From NCBI GenBank assembly GCA_000739515.1, contig DF820457.1, forward strand, positions 914,080 to 950,114: a stretch of 36,035 bases of DNA. Direction: 5' to 3'. This document shows, piece after piece, positions 16,622 through 25,526 of this stretch. The position numbers and the translations under genes are program-made. Positions within the stretch are counted from its first letter, which is position 1. Every line of letters starts with the position of its first letter. The notes under the pieces were generated by a model that saw nothing but the letters and a program-made list of their open reading frames with translations, ran no database searches and was not told where the DNA came from. This stretch comes from Candidatus Moduliflexus flocculans (GTDB lineage Bacteria > Moduliflexota > Moduliflexia > Moduliflexales > Moduliflexaceae).

Positions 16622-17396
16622 AATGTTAGTCTTAGAATTCTTTCCCCATATTCAATAGATTCTGGTCTTTTGGAAATTTCACTCCAGGCTCATTTCTAAA
16701 ATAGCTTATCATCGTCGAGAATAAACATATAGGAATCCGTGATAAAATCTCAGCGTATATCTTACTATTGTCTTTCCCAGAATATGTTTGTAAACACGAT
16801 CGCTGGAGGCAGGTATTCTCTCCCCCTTCGAAAACCAGGGATTGTCAACGATCTCGACGGTGTGCTGATTTATCGAAGCAGGCATTAAACAGTTTAAAAT
16901 TATCGTAACATTCTGTAAAACAAGATGTTGTCAGTCTCGTATGTCAAGAAAAATAATTTTCATCTTTACAAAAAGCATAGGAGACGTTATCATATCCTCC
17001 TAATATCCATCTGACAATTTTGAAGCGTTCTTTCGTATCCGATGTCGGAAACTTGCGGTCTTTCGACGAGGCGCGAATATATAGAACAGAGTTCGAAGAG
17101 GGCTGTGCGTATGTTGGATAACCTATTATCGGGTTTAGAAACATCTTACGGTTAAGAATATGCCCACTGGGCAACTGAGGTGTTTTGAGCGTCTTCTTCC
17201 TAAAAAAGGCAATAGCAGCTTCAACGAAGCTGAATTACTGCCGGAATAGTCGAAGTACTGTCAATATATTTAGTTCTACTTTGTTAATTTTATCCGAAGT
17301 CGTTGAGTCTAAATCTGACGACAGGGAAACATGTATGGTTCGACGCGCTCACCACGAATGGCGGATTGTCGAAATGTAATAAAATAGGATTAAAAT
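16622..17396. other. 775-bp gene-poor spacer
   Basis: No gene is supported here. Two short open frames (76 codons minus, 16944-17174; 64 codons plus, 17185-17379) lack recognisable motifs. The region is AT-rich and contains a minus-strand terminator (17202-17242) and, at about 17333-17372, a degenerate sequence resembling the inner hairpin of the MITE at 30572-30708 (both contain ATGGTTCGAC and GCTCACCA). It may be a scar left by rearrangement or a decayed gene. Confidence 0.6.
17202..17242 (-). terminator. Rho-independent terminator reading leftward
   Basis: On the minus strand the hairpin starts GGCAGTA and ends TATTGCC. Its inner stem is CAGCTTC-GTT-GAAGCTG (7 bp, 3-nt loop), the outer stem is 7 bp including one G-T pair, and a small internal loop separates them. 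The hairpin is followed directly by TTTTTT (17207-17202). It has no T-run in the other direction. No minus-strand gene ends just upstream, so it would stop transcription arriving antisense through the SGNH gene from the right-hand operon. Confidence 0.7.
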
Positions 17397-18431
17397 GTGA
17401 AAGAAATGAGCATGACAAAAAAGATATTATGTATCATTCTTATTAATAGCGCTTCAATAATGCTTATCCTTTACGGATTTGAATTTTTTTTCAGCCCATA
17501 TTCAGATTTGCCGGTAAATGGATATGTCAAGGGGGAAAGATGTACATGGGGACACGTGGTAAAAAATAATAAGTATGGGTTCCGAGAACGAAATTTCGAA
17601 ACGCCCAAACCAGAAGGAGTATATCGGATTATGGTATTGGGAGATTCTCTGACCTGGGGTGCTGGGCTTGCCATTGAAGAACGATATACAGCGCTGACAG
17701 AAAATATGTTGAATCAAGCATTTGATGATAGGAGATTCGAAGTATTGAATTTCGGAATCGCTGGCGGCCCGACAGTGAAAGAAAGAGACATTTTGCTAAA
17801 ATTTAAAAACATCGTACAACCTGATCTGATCGTTGTTGGGTTCTGCTTAAACGATCCTCAGCCAAAGGAGCAAAATTATAGCGTTGAACGAGACCAATTG
17901 CGCAAAAGTCCAACTGGCTCTGTTATTCATATCATAACAGACCTCATGCGGAGGGCAAAACTTTCCTATCTCAGTGGACTGATCTCCGATGCATTTTATT
18001 CGTTCGCAGAGAAAAACGGTTCAATTCCAACCTGGCGTGATGCGATTGCCCGTACGTACAATCCCCAATCAGCGGAATGGCAAGAGTTTATCTCGGCGTT
18101 AGAAACGATCAAGAACACATCTGATGAATTATCTCTTTCCGCTCCGATTTTTGCAATATTAAATCAGGGGACATTTCCTGACAGACCGACTGATTATAGC
18201 AATCCTGACGAATATCTTACACAGTATTTAGAATGGTACCATCAGGCAGAAAAAGCAGCTCAGAATATTGGTTTTCTTTCATATAATCATGAATATGAAA
18301 TCATCCATCAATTAAAGAATCACATACTGGCAGTTAATATTCTTGATGGACACCCTTCAGCAGGTTTGAATCGGATCTATGCCGAAAAACTGTTTTCTGT
18401 TATTACTGAGAAAATTATACAACAGCCATGA
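17397..18431 (+). CDS. Membrane-anchored SGNH/GDSL-family hydrolase-like protein
   Basis: A 344-aa protein with an N-terminal membrane helix (about 10-30). SGNH blocks are clear: MVLGDSLTWGAG (Ser near 84), NFGIAGGPT (block II), VVGFCLNDPQP (block III Asn) and ILDGHPSAGLNRIYAE (Asp-x-His, block V). It probably acts on acyl groups of the polysaccharide outside the cytoplasm. The GTG start at 17397 is preceded by TAGGAT at 7-nt spacing; ATG codons at 17406 and 17412 are alternatives. It is the only + strand gene between two minus-strand operons, convergent with the GT-C gene at 18539, and is preceded by the gene-poor spacer, which suggests insertion or inversion. It is only distantly similar to the SGNH protein at 9451-10557. 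Confidence 0.82.
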   Translation: MKEMSMTKKILCIILINSASIMLILYGFEFFFSPYSDLPVNGYVKGERCTWGHVVKNNKYGFRERNFETPKPEGVYRIMVLGDSLTWGAGLAIEERYTALTENMLNQAFDDRRFEVLNFGIAGGPTVKERDILLKFKNIVQPDLIVVGFCLNDPQPKEQNYSVERDQLRKSPTGSVIHIITDLMRRAKLSYLSGLISDAFYSFAEKNGSIPTWRDAIARTYNPQSAEWQEFISALETIKNTSDELSLSAPIFAILNQGTFPDRPTDYSNPDEYLTQYLEWYHQAEKAAQNIGFLSYNHEYEIIHQLKNHILAVNILDGHPSAGLNRIYAEKLFSVITEKIIQQP

Positions 18432-18538
18432 ATCCATGTTATCGTAGTTCCTTTACGTTCGTGACTATTGAGCTTATGAATTGGGCCTATGCATAAAAAC
18501 CGTGTCGAATGATCAAGCTCATCTTTGTATCCCAGATA

Positions 18539-19837
18539 TTATACCAGTCGTGTAAACATCCAAAGACTGAACAGGGTAAATATTACTGTATATGTCATAA
18601 ACAATCCAACGAGACGAATGTGGAAGTCGTTCAATCGAATGATTCTCATACCACGCGAGAAAAATACTGCGAGCGGGAAAAGCAGCGGAAAGAGAAATCG
18701 CCCCTGAGCCTGACCATATAAGAACCCAAAACGGAAGATCAAAATGAGATTAAAAAGGATAGTCAACAGCATCACACCCCAGGGAATCATCGGAAGACGC
18801 ATCCTATTTTTTATATGTTGGGTCACGAGCCCCGAAAATGCTGTACTCGTCAAGAGAACTCCGATAATTGGAAAGTATCCGCGCACATTATTGCCAATAC
18901 CAGAAACAGACCAAAATGTTCTTATCAAAGATCGTCCGATATAGCTTACCGCAATCGGAAACGAATCCCATACTTTCGGCACATTTGCAATTTTTTCCGC
19001 TGTTAGGCTTCCATAAACATGATAGTTTCTCAATCCCCATGGTGCCCAGAAGATTACAGAGATCGTCAGGATAATACTGATATGGAATAGCGTCTGTTGC
19101 CATCTCCGATGTTGTCTCTTGCTGTTAATAACAAAAAACAAAATCATCGCAAATACATAAACCACAGCATTTAGTTTTGTTAATAATGCAAGACCAAGAA
19201 CCTCACCCATTCCGATTGTTTGACTTAATGTTTCGCCTTCTCGCAATAGTAAACAAAAAAAGAGTCCTCCCAAAGTAATAAGCAAATTATCATTATTGAT
19301 GACTGATGATAAAAACGTATATGTCGGCAGCAGGCAGACAAAGATAATAACGCAAGCTCGTCCTAATTCATCGTTAATGTTTGCGCGGCGACAAAATTGT
19401 TTGGCAAACCAAACATTGGAGAACCAAAGCAAAATTGATACGCAGCGAATTATCCGTACAATTGCCTCTTCATTTTGAAAGAACAATGCGGCAATCCGAT
19501 AAACTGGCGTCATGAGTAAATAATACAATGGTGGTTGATAGTATTCCCAATCATTAGAGGCATCCCCGGTTTGACTTGTTTGGATCGGGAATGTATGAGA
19601 TTCGCTCAAAAATTTGATGTAATTGAAATGAGACTGTTCGTCAGGGGCGTAGAATATTGGGGTTTTCAGGGCAAACGCGATACGGCACACCAATCCTATT
19701 ACGACGACGATTCCGAATAAAGAACGACAGGAGAACCCATGAAAACGATGCCAAAAAAGCAAGCCTTTCCCCATGAGCAACGACAGACACACGGTCAGGC
19801 CTAATAAGAATAGAATGCAGAAATTTTCCGAACTCAT
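18539..19837 (-). CDS. GT-C membrane glycosyltransferase (GT39/DUF2142-like)
   Basis: A 432-aa polytopic membrane protein. The first external loop has YAPDEQSHFNYIKF with the Asp-Glu pair expected in PMT/ArnT-type enzymes, and EYYQPPLYYLLMTP follows. About ten further hydrophobic segments are visible, and a C-terminal GRFLFPLLFPL matches the R-F/Y-x-x-P-x-x-P pattern of the other GT-C proteins here. The likely role is sugar transfer from a polyprenyl-phosphate donor on the periplasmic side. It is the last gene of the right-hand minus-strand operon, 29 bp after the neighbouring GT-C gene. No strong Shine-Dalgarno is visible at the ATG. Confidence 0.78.
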   Translation of the reverse strand: MSSENFCILFLLGLTVCLSLLMGKGLLFWHRFHGFSCRSLFGIVVVIGLVCRIAFALKTPIFYAPDEQSHFNYIKFLSESHTFPIQTSQTGDASNDWEYYQPPLYYLLMTPVYRIAALFFQNEEAIVRIIRCVSILLWFSNVWFAKQFCRRANINDELGRACVIIFVCLLPTYTFLSSVINNDNLLITLGGLFFCLLLREGETLSQTIGMGEVLGLALLTKLNAVVYVFAMILFFVINSKRQHRRWQQTLFHISIILTISVIFWAPWGLRNYHVYGSLTAEKIANVPKVWDSFPIAVSYIGRSLIRTFWSVSGIGNNVRGYFPIIGVLLTSTAFSGLVTQHIKNRMRLPMIPWGVMLLTILFNLILIFRFGFLYGQAQGRFLFPLLFPLAVFFSRGMRIIRLNDFHIRLVGLFMTYTVIFTLFSLWMFTRLV

Positions 19838-19866
19838 GGTTGTGTTTTTTGCAATTTCATAGAAAA

Positions 19867-21615
19867 CTACACCCGGCGATAGATATGCAAATTCGGGCCA
19901 GGACGTTCGATTTCATAAAACCCGTGAAATGGAAGATAAAACGTATCCATCTGATCATACCAATTCTCTTTATGTCTGATATTCCCGGCTTCGAATGTTT
20001 TGATCAGACAATACTGTTCGTCTATCAGGCGTTCTATTCCGTCAGGAACCGAATCCCTTCCAAGCAGCGGACTTTTTTGAAGGATGATGTAATCGGGAAG
20101 GTTGCCAGACATAACGTTTTTAATAGAATACTCCCAATCAAAAAATCCTTTGTAGTCTGGCGTGTTCAGAGCGGCTTTGATCTGAATATCAACCAATACT
20201 CCAGAACCACCCTGCTGAACAATTTTTTTATAATTCGTGGTTAACGCTTCAATCGCATAAGGAAATTGCACCTGTCCGAATAATGTGCCTGTTCGATAAA
20301 TGTAGCTCTTGTCAGGCAGATGTTCTATAATCCATTCTGCCGCGATGACTCGAGTATCTTTTTGTGATAACAGGCGATTGTATTGATAGACATTTTTTAC
20401 CGATGGCCAAATAACAACTATTGTGAGTATGATAAGTAGAGGTTTTCGCCATAAGTGAGGAGGTATCATTCGAGCGAATTCGGACACGCAGAATGCTCCC
20501 AATACACAAAAGAACGGGAGCATCGGAATCATATAACGGACAAATACCGTCAGCCCTTTTCCCGCGATGATAAAGTAGAACAGGGGGAAACTTAATATGA
20601 TGCTTGATTGGCGAGGATCACGCATGAAAGAGAGTATACTGCCAACCAGGGCAATAAGAAAAAACGGCCATCCCATGCTATACGGTAAGGTATAGCGAAG
20701 ATGATATCCCCAGCCTCGAAGCGAGTTTACGCCTTGCGCCTGAGTCACGTGCGCAAACTCGAACATGACATCATGCCAAAACGTCCGAATATCAAGAAAA
20801 ACAAACGGACTCCACACAAAAAAAACGCCGATACTGACTCCGGTGAATAGCCATAATCTTTTCGAAAAACATACATGTGGCAGATATGCGTGAGTTCTCC
20901 GTACCAGATGTCTAAAAGAGGCTAAGGGGGACTGTACCGCCCCGATCCGAATGAGTTCAACGGTCACCATCGGAATGATCAAAAATATCCCAGCATATTT
21001 GGTCGCTATGGATAAACCGGTGAAAATTCCTGCGAAGATAAGGACTCTATATTGCAAGTTGGTGTAGGCTTGCAATAGAAACCAGACCGCCCAGGCGATC
21101 CAACACGTCATTGTCACATCCGTCGTTGCAAAATGAGCATCTCTGACATGCAGATACAGAAGGCTCATAAAGGCGGCAGATAATCGTGCGCTTTGCTTAC
21201 TCCTTGTTAAATCAAGGGTAATATAATATACTGGAAAAATCGTGAGTGATCCAAGAAAAGCAGAGACTCCTCTGGCAAACAGAAAAAAATTAGCGGGTGA
21301 TGTGGCGATTTCAACGAGAAACTCAGATAGTGAATGACCCGATATCCAAAAAATAAAAACATATCCCACATAGATCAAAAAGATGAAATACATGTAAAAT
21401 GTTGGGTAATTAAAAAAATGCGGATTCAAATCGCCACGGAAGAATTTGAGGGCGATCATTATGATATGATATTCATCCGGGCGGCAGAGAAGATTGGGCA
21501 AACCAAACCCGATTCCAGATATGCGCACCCCAAATGCGACAAAAAATAGACCGAATAAAACATAATCCTGGTCATGAAAGAGGCATCTTGCTAAATTCCG
21601 TCTACGTAATTGCAT
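19867..21615 (-). CDS. GT39-family (PMT-like) membrane glycosyltransferase
   Basis: A 582-aa polytopic membrane protein with a typical GT39 N-terminus: GIGFGLPNLLCRPDEYHII (Asp-Glu of the first loop) and NPHFFNYPTFYMYF. ARDAHF-type residues occur in the second loop (HVRDAHFATTDVTMT), and VRYMIPMLPFFCVLGA marks the conserved R-Y-x-x-P-x-x-P helix start. The periplasmic C-terminal region (about 430-582) is soluble-looking. It uses a lipid-linked sugar; the acceptor could be glycan, lipid or protein. It overlaps the O-antigen-ligase-like gene upstream by 14 nt and is followed after 29 bp by another GT-C gene. Confidence 0.85.
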   Translation of the reverse strand: MQLRRRNLARCLFHDQDYVLFGLFFVAFGVRISGIGFGLPNLLCRPDEYHIIMIALKFFRGDLNPHFFNYPTFYMYFIFLIYVGYVFIFWISGHSLSEFLVEIATSPANFFLFARGVSAFLGSLTIFPVYYITLDLTRSKQSARLSAAFMSLLYLHVRDAHFATTDVTMTCWIAWAVWFLLQAYTNLQYRVLIFAGIFTGLSIATKYAGIFLIIPMVTVELIRIGAVQSPLASFRHLVRRTHAYLPHVCFSKRLWLFTGVSIGVFFVWSPFVFLDIRTFWHDVMFEFAHVTQAQGVNSLRGWGYHLRYTLPYSMGWPFFLIALVGSILSFMRDPRQSSIILSFPLFYFIIAGKGLTVFVRYMIPMLPFFCVLGAFCVSEFARMIPPHLWRKPLLIILTIVVIWPSVKNVYQYNRLLSQKDTRVIAAEWIIEHLPDKSYIYRTGTLFGQVQFPYAIEALTTNYKKIVQQGGSGVLVDIQIKAALNTPDYKGFFDWEYSIKNVMSGNLPDYIILQKSPLLGRDSVPDGIERLIDEQYCLIKTFEAGNIRHKENWYDQMDTFYLPFHGFYEIERPGPNLHIYRRV

Positions 21616-23065
21616 GCTTTCTTGCGGGCGAGAGCTCTCGTTCTAAAACAAATATCGAGCCGAAAGATAACCATAAGTAACCGGAAATCGGCATTGAGGC
21701 TAACGCATCTGAAAATAAATAACCAAACAAGGTGGTGATACTGCCAGATAATGCCACGAGGAATATCCCTCTGCTTGTATTGTCAGGCACATTTCGATAC
21801 GATCTGATGCAAGTTTTTATCGGAATAAAAATCATCAAAAGAAAAGAGACAAAGCCGATGCCTCCCATTTCTGCTAGAATTTTTAAATACTGATTATGAG
21901 GAGAAAGTCCATAGGCCAGTTGTTTAGGCGAAAACAATCCAAATCCGATCCCAAAAACCGGATGACTGGAAAAGGTTTTTACCGCCTGAAGCGCTGCATA
22001 TCTGCGAAGATAATCGTTCGTATGATGTGTAACATATAACGCTTGCTGATACGCTCCCTCTCGATAACCAATCAGCCGCATTCTCATATATGTATCATAT
22101 AAATATACTGATAGACTACTGCTAAGGATAAAAAGAATGACTGAAATGAGCGCCTGCCGAGAAAATCTTTTTTGAGAAAGCCAACAATAGTAAATGACTC
22201 CAACAGTAAATAGGCTCAGGAAGGTTTGAAGTATTGCGCCTCGCGAAAATGATAGGAACATCCCAAGCAAGCAGAGTAAACTAATTGGGACGTACAATAC
22301 ATACTTCTTTTTTGGCTGAGTTGAGGTCACTCCGCATATAACGGCGCTTACAAACATCACAACCAGATAACAACCGAGATCATTCGGGTTTGGGAATACG
22401 GATGTCGCTCGTCCATAAAATGTTATATCTGCATTATAAAATGCCTCTAAATATGGAACATGGCCGTTTAGAATATATTGAAGGATCCCTAATAAACTGA
22501 TAATCACGGATACAACGAGCGTAACATCAATCAATCGTCGAATATGCGTCCATGACGTCAGACCATAATATGCGAGATACACCAGCGCAAGTTGATCAAG
22601 AATCAGAGGCCCGTAAAAGAATAAGGATGCTTTCACTTCTACGGTTGTAATGGCGACCATTGAATGTAACGCGGCAACCGTTTCTATGAGTGAGATAATT
22701 AGCGCAACAAGAAAAAAAAGCACCGCCTTCGTAAATTGAGACACATACCGAAAGGGAAACTGCGTGGGCAGTTGATTCATTCGAAGTAAAAGCAAATAGC
22801 CGAAACTTCCCCAGATCAATAACCGTTTAACATAGAGAATTGAGACGAGATGAATATCCCGAAATGGTAGGGCTATTGCGCATATAAAAATGAGGTATTC
22901 GGGTTTTTTTAATATAATCGGGAGTGCAATCGTTCCGAGAACCAGGAGTAATGTGAATGCAACCGGCGAAGAAGAATAATACTTAAAGGCAATATACGCG
23001 GCAAGTATTGTCCCAGAAAATTCCAGTAGCGGTCGCGATATTATCATTTTTCGCAAAGTTTTCAT
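21602..23065 (-). CDS. O-antigen ligase/Wzy-family polymerase-like membrane protein
   Basis: A 487-aa integral membrane protein with 10-12 hydrophobic segments. Diagnostic Wzy_C/WaaL features are FPNPNDLGCYLV, the short FLSFSRGAILQ motif, and the large periplasmic loop ending GIGFGLFSPKQLAYGLSPHNQYLKILAEMGGIG, where Arg and His residues of the ligase/polymerase active site lie. It would polymerise flipped repeat units or ligate chains to an acceptor. It overlaps the upstream GT4 gene by 4 nt (ATGA) and the downstream GT39 gene by 14 nt, so all three are probably co-translated. It is one of two such proteins in the window (other at 30768-32204); which is polymerase and which is ligase cannot be told. 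Confidence 0.88.
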   Translation of the reverse strand: MKTLRKMIISRPLLEFSGTILAAYIAFKYYSSSPVAFTLLLVLGTIALPIILKKPEYLIFICAIALPFRDIHLVSILYVKRLLIWGSFGYLLLLRMNQLPTQFPFRYVSQFTKAVLFFLVALIISLIETVAALHSMVAITTVEVKASLFFYGPLILDQLALVYLAYYGLTSWTHIRRLIDVTLVVSVIISLLGILQYILNGHVPYLEAFYNADITFYGRATSVFPNPNDLGCYLVVMFVSAVICGVTSTQPKKKYVLYVPISLLCLLGMFLSFSRGAILQTFLSLFTVGVIYYCWLSQKRFSRQALISVILFILSSSLSVYLYDTYMRMRLIGYREGAYQQALYVTHHTNDYLRRYAALQAVKTFSSHPVFGIGFGLFSPKQLAYGLSPHNQYLKILAEMGGIGFVSFLLMIFIPIKTCIRSYRNVPDNTSRGIFLVALSGSITTLFGYLFSDALASMPISGYLWLSFGSIFVLERELSPARKHAIT

Positions 23066-24243
23066 GCTTTTTCTCTCAACAAATGGTCATATACATTTTC
23101 GATGCGATGAATCATACTTTCCATTAAAAAATGTTCCTCGATTCGTTTTCTTGCGTTCTGGCCATATTTTATACGTTGATTGGGATGATGTAATAGTTCC
23201 AGCAGCGCCGCAGCAAGCGCGTGAGCATCTCCCGCTGGAACGATTCGCCCCGTTTCTCCGTCGATTACCGCTTCAGGGTTCCCTCCGACAGATGTGGCGA
23301 CGACCGGTTTCCCCGCCGCCATCGCTTCTAAAATCGCATTCGAAAATCCCTCTTCATACGAGGCCGAGACAACAATATCCATTATGCTCAACATCATTGG
23401 AACATCAGATGAAAAACCCGCGAACACGACATGCTGTCGAATGTGGTAACTATCACAAAGTTTCTGGAGTTCGGAAAGAAGCCCTTCTCGGTCTTCTCCG
23501 ATACAAAGGGCATAGATGTTTGGGTAGCTCTGAATGATCTCTGCAATGGCGAGAAGCAATTCTTGATGTCCTTTGTAGCGATACAGATTGGCAATCATTC
23601 CAATCACCAGAGAGGCCGCAGGGATTGATAATTGTTCTTTTAGTTGGGTAATCTGCGGTTTTGCCAGAATGTCAGATGAATATTTCTGGGTATCAATTCC
23701 ATTGTAAATAACTTCCAGTTTGTCAACAGTGATTCGTTCCCGTTGCAATACATCGCATAAGACTGCGTGAGAATTCACCAACACCTTGTCAGTAAATCGA
23801 TTCACAATATTTTCAAGGCATTGAAAATATATCACGCGATCTTTGAACATGCCCAAACTTCGCCGGTTGGTAATTAAAATAGGTACTCCTGTCAACCTTG
23901 ATACGAAGCCGCCGTATAACGACGGCGTAAACATAAAACAATGAAGAATATCTGGGCGTTCTCGCCTCAAATAGCGGTAGAGCGCAAAGAGTTTCCGTCC
24001 ATACGCAACAATGCCGCGATATTTGGTTTCATGAACAGATACGGAAATTCCAGCTTGTTCAGCATCGTGTTTAAGCAATCCGCCATTGGAAATCGCATAA
24101 ATTCGCGCGTCGAATTTCGAGCGATCAAGGCGAATCGCTGTTTCGACAAGCTGTCGTTCTGCACCTCCAACGGCTAATGTGCCAATAAGGTAAACTATTT
24201 TTTTTCGAGTTGTCAAGTTAATTTTATCCCTTTTAGATGTCAT
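23062..24243 (-). CDS. GT4-family glycosyltransferase
   Basis: A 393-aa GT-B glycosyltransferase. The N-terminal domain opens KIVYLIGTLAVGGAERQLVE (the GGAE loop binds the acceptor or donor phosphate) and contains RPDILHCFMF and VLVNSHAV. The C-terminal domain has VIGMIANLYRYKGHQELLLA and the E-x7-E motif SYEEGFSNAILEAMAAGKPVVAT, then TGRIVPAGD. It is a close relative of the neighbouring product of 24339-25526 (GGTETQILE, GIVSNLRPYKGLQDA, SHSEGLPNAVLEGMAAGKA), pointing to a tandem duplication. The stop overlaps the start of the O-antigen-ligase-like gene by 4 nt. It probably adds one sugar of the lipid-linked repeat unit. Confidence 0.92.
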   Translation of the reverse strand: MTSKRDKINLTTRKKIVYLIGTLAVGGAERQLVETAIRLDRSKFDARIYAISNGGLLKHDAEQAGISVSVHETKYRGIVAYGRKLFALYRYLRRERPDILHCFMFTPSLYGGFVSRLTGVPILITNRRSLGMFKDRVIYFQCLENIVNRFTDKVLVNSHAVLCDVLQRERITVDKLEVIYNGIDTQKYSSDILAKPQITQLKEQLSIPAASLVIGMIANLYRYKGHQELLLAIAEIIQSYPNIYALCIGEDREGLLSELQKLCDSYHIRQHVVFAGFSSDVPMMLSIMDIVVSASYEEGFSNAILEAMAAGKPVVATSVGGNPEAVIDGETGRIVPAGDAHALAAALLELLHHPNQRIKYGQNARKRIEEHFLMESMIHRIENVYDHLLREKA

Positions 24244-24338
24244 AACCTATGCCAAGCATCAAAAAGTTTCTCTTACATATAATTATCGAGGCGCTCCAAT
24301 GTGTAAAGGTTATTTTTAGATAGCCTCAGTAATAAATT

Positions 24339-25526
24339 TTACAAAAATGGTTGTAACCGGTGTGATGTACCTTTTCCGCAGACTTCGTTATAAAGTGTCT
24401 CGGTTTGCGATATAAGCCGACCTATACTGAATCGACTCTCTGCCTCTTGTCTGGCGTATTGCCCAAATTGTTCACGCAGGCGTTGGTCCCGTAACAACCG
24501 TTCGACGGCTTGCGCTATCGCAATGGGGTCGCGTTCAGGAATTAATAATCCACTTCGTTCATTATCAATGAGTTCGATCGTGCCACCGGCACGTGTGGCA
24601 ACAATCGCTTTTCCTGCGGCCATGCCTTCTAACACAGCATTCGGCAGTCCTTCAGAATGCGATGAAGATACCAGAATATCCAGTGTTGCAAGCAATTCCG
24701 GAACATCGTTGCGCTGACCAAGAAATCGCACAACATGACCAACTCCCAAACGATCCGCCAATCCAGCAAAGTCTGCCTGTAATCCGTCATCTCTCCCTAT
24801 AAATAGCCACACGACATCAGGAAATGACCGATATACATACATTGCGGCTTCGATTGCGTCTTGTAATCCTTTATAGGGACGTAAGTTCGAGACGATCCCA
24901 ATAACTGGAGCGTCTGGAGAGATATTCAACTCTTGTCTTTTATTTTGTCTATCAACAGTGACTTGATAACGACGGTAGTCAATTCCATTACGTAAAACAA
25001 AAATTTTATCTGCTGTAATACCGGATTCATGCAAAAGAGAATGTTGTTTGGCCGCTTCAGAATTGGACAGAATAAGCGTGGCCCAACGGTTTGATAATGC
25101 AAGCAGCCAGCGATAATATGGGCGCAAAATATCGCGTTCACTCAGGCCGCGTCGTCCCGTGATAATGACCGGAACTCTGGCCAATTTTGCAGCAATGCTA
25201 CCATAGATATTGGCCCAGAATAAAAAGGTTTGCACTATATCCGGTTGTTCTCGCCGTATATAGAAGATGAGGCTGGTTAAAAATTTCGCAAGATGCCAGT
25301 ACGATGAGATACGTGTTTTTGTGTTAAGTCCAAAAAACTCGAACATTGTCACAAAAATGCCGAGGGACTCGAGTTGTCGCCGCAACACGCCGTCTTTTCC
25401 AAAACCTGCAACGCGAAGCTCAAATCGATCTCGATCAAGTCGTCGAAGCGTTTCTAATATCTGAGTTTCCGTACCGCCAATATCAAATGAGCCGAGAAGA
25501 TACACAATTTTGATTTTTTTTTTCAT
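24339..25526 (-). CDS. GT4-family glycosyltransferase
   Basis: A 395-aa GT-B glycosyltransferase with the N-terminal motif KIVYLLGSFDIGGTETQILE, FLFWANIYGSIAAKLARVPV in the middle, LILSNSEAAKQHS, the linker GIVSNLRPYKGLQD, and the donor-site E-x7-E motif SHSEGLPNAVLEGMAAGKA. The start ATG overlaps the stop of the upstream GT-C gene by 4 nt (ATGA), indicating translational coupling. A 95-bp gap separates it from the next gene; it holds no convincing promoter. It is paralogous to the product of 23062-24243. Sugar specificity is unknown. Confidence 0.92.
   Translation of the reverse strand: MKKKIKIVYLLGSFDIGGTETQILETLRRLDRDRFELRVAGFGKDGVLRRQLESLGIFVTMFEFFGLNTKTRISSYWHLAKFLTSLIFYIRREQPDIVQTFLFWANIYGSIAAKLARVPVIITGRRGLSERDILRPYYRWLLALSNRWATLILSNSEAAKQHSLLHESGITADKIFVLRNGIDYRRYQVTVDRQNKRQELNISPDAPVIGIVSNLRPYKGLQDAIEAAMYVYRSFPDVVWLFIGRDDGLQADFAGLADRLGVGHVVRFLGQRNDVPELLATLDILVSSSHSEGLPNAVLEGMAAGKAIVATRAGGTIELIDNERSGLLIPERDPIAIAQAVERLLRDQRLREQFGQYARQEAESRFSIGRLISQTETLYNEVCGKGTSHRLQPFL

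Noticed and set aside
16944..17174. 76-codon minus-strand frame in the spacer
   Set aside because: No recognised motif, no good ribosome-binding site and no neighbour overlap; it may be a gene remnant but cannot be supported as a gene.
17185..17379. 64-codon plus-strand frame before the SGNH gene
   Set aside because: It runs through the leftward terminator hairpin and a degenerate repeat; no motif is visible.
23064..23537. 157-codon open frame antisense to a GT4 gene
   Set aside because: It lies opposite the conserved donor-binding domain of a clear glycosyltransferase; its composition is Arg/Pro/Leu-rich and atypical.
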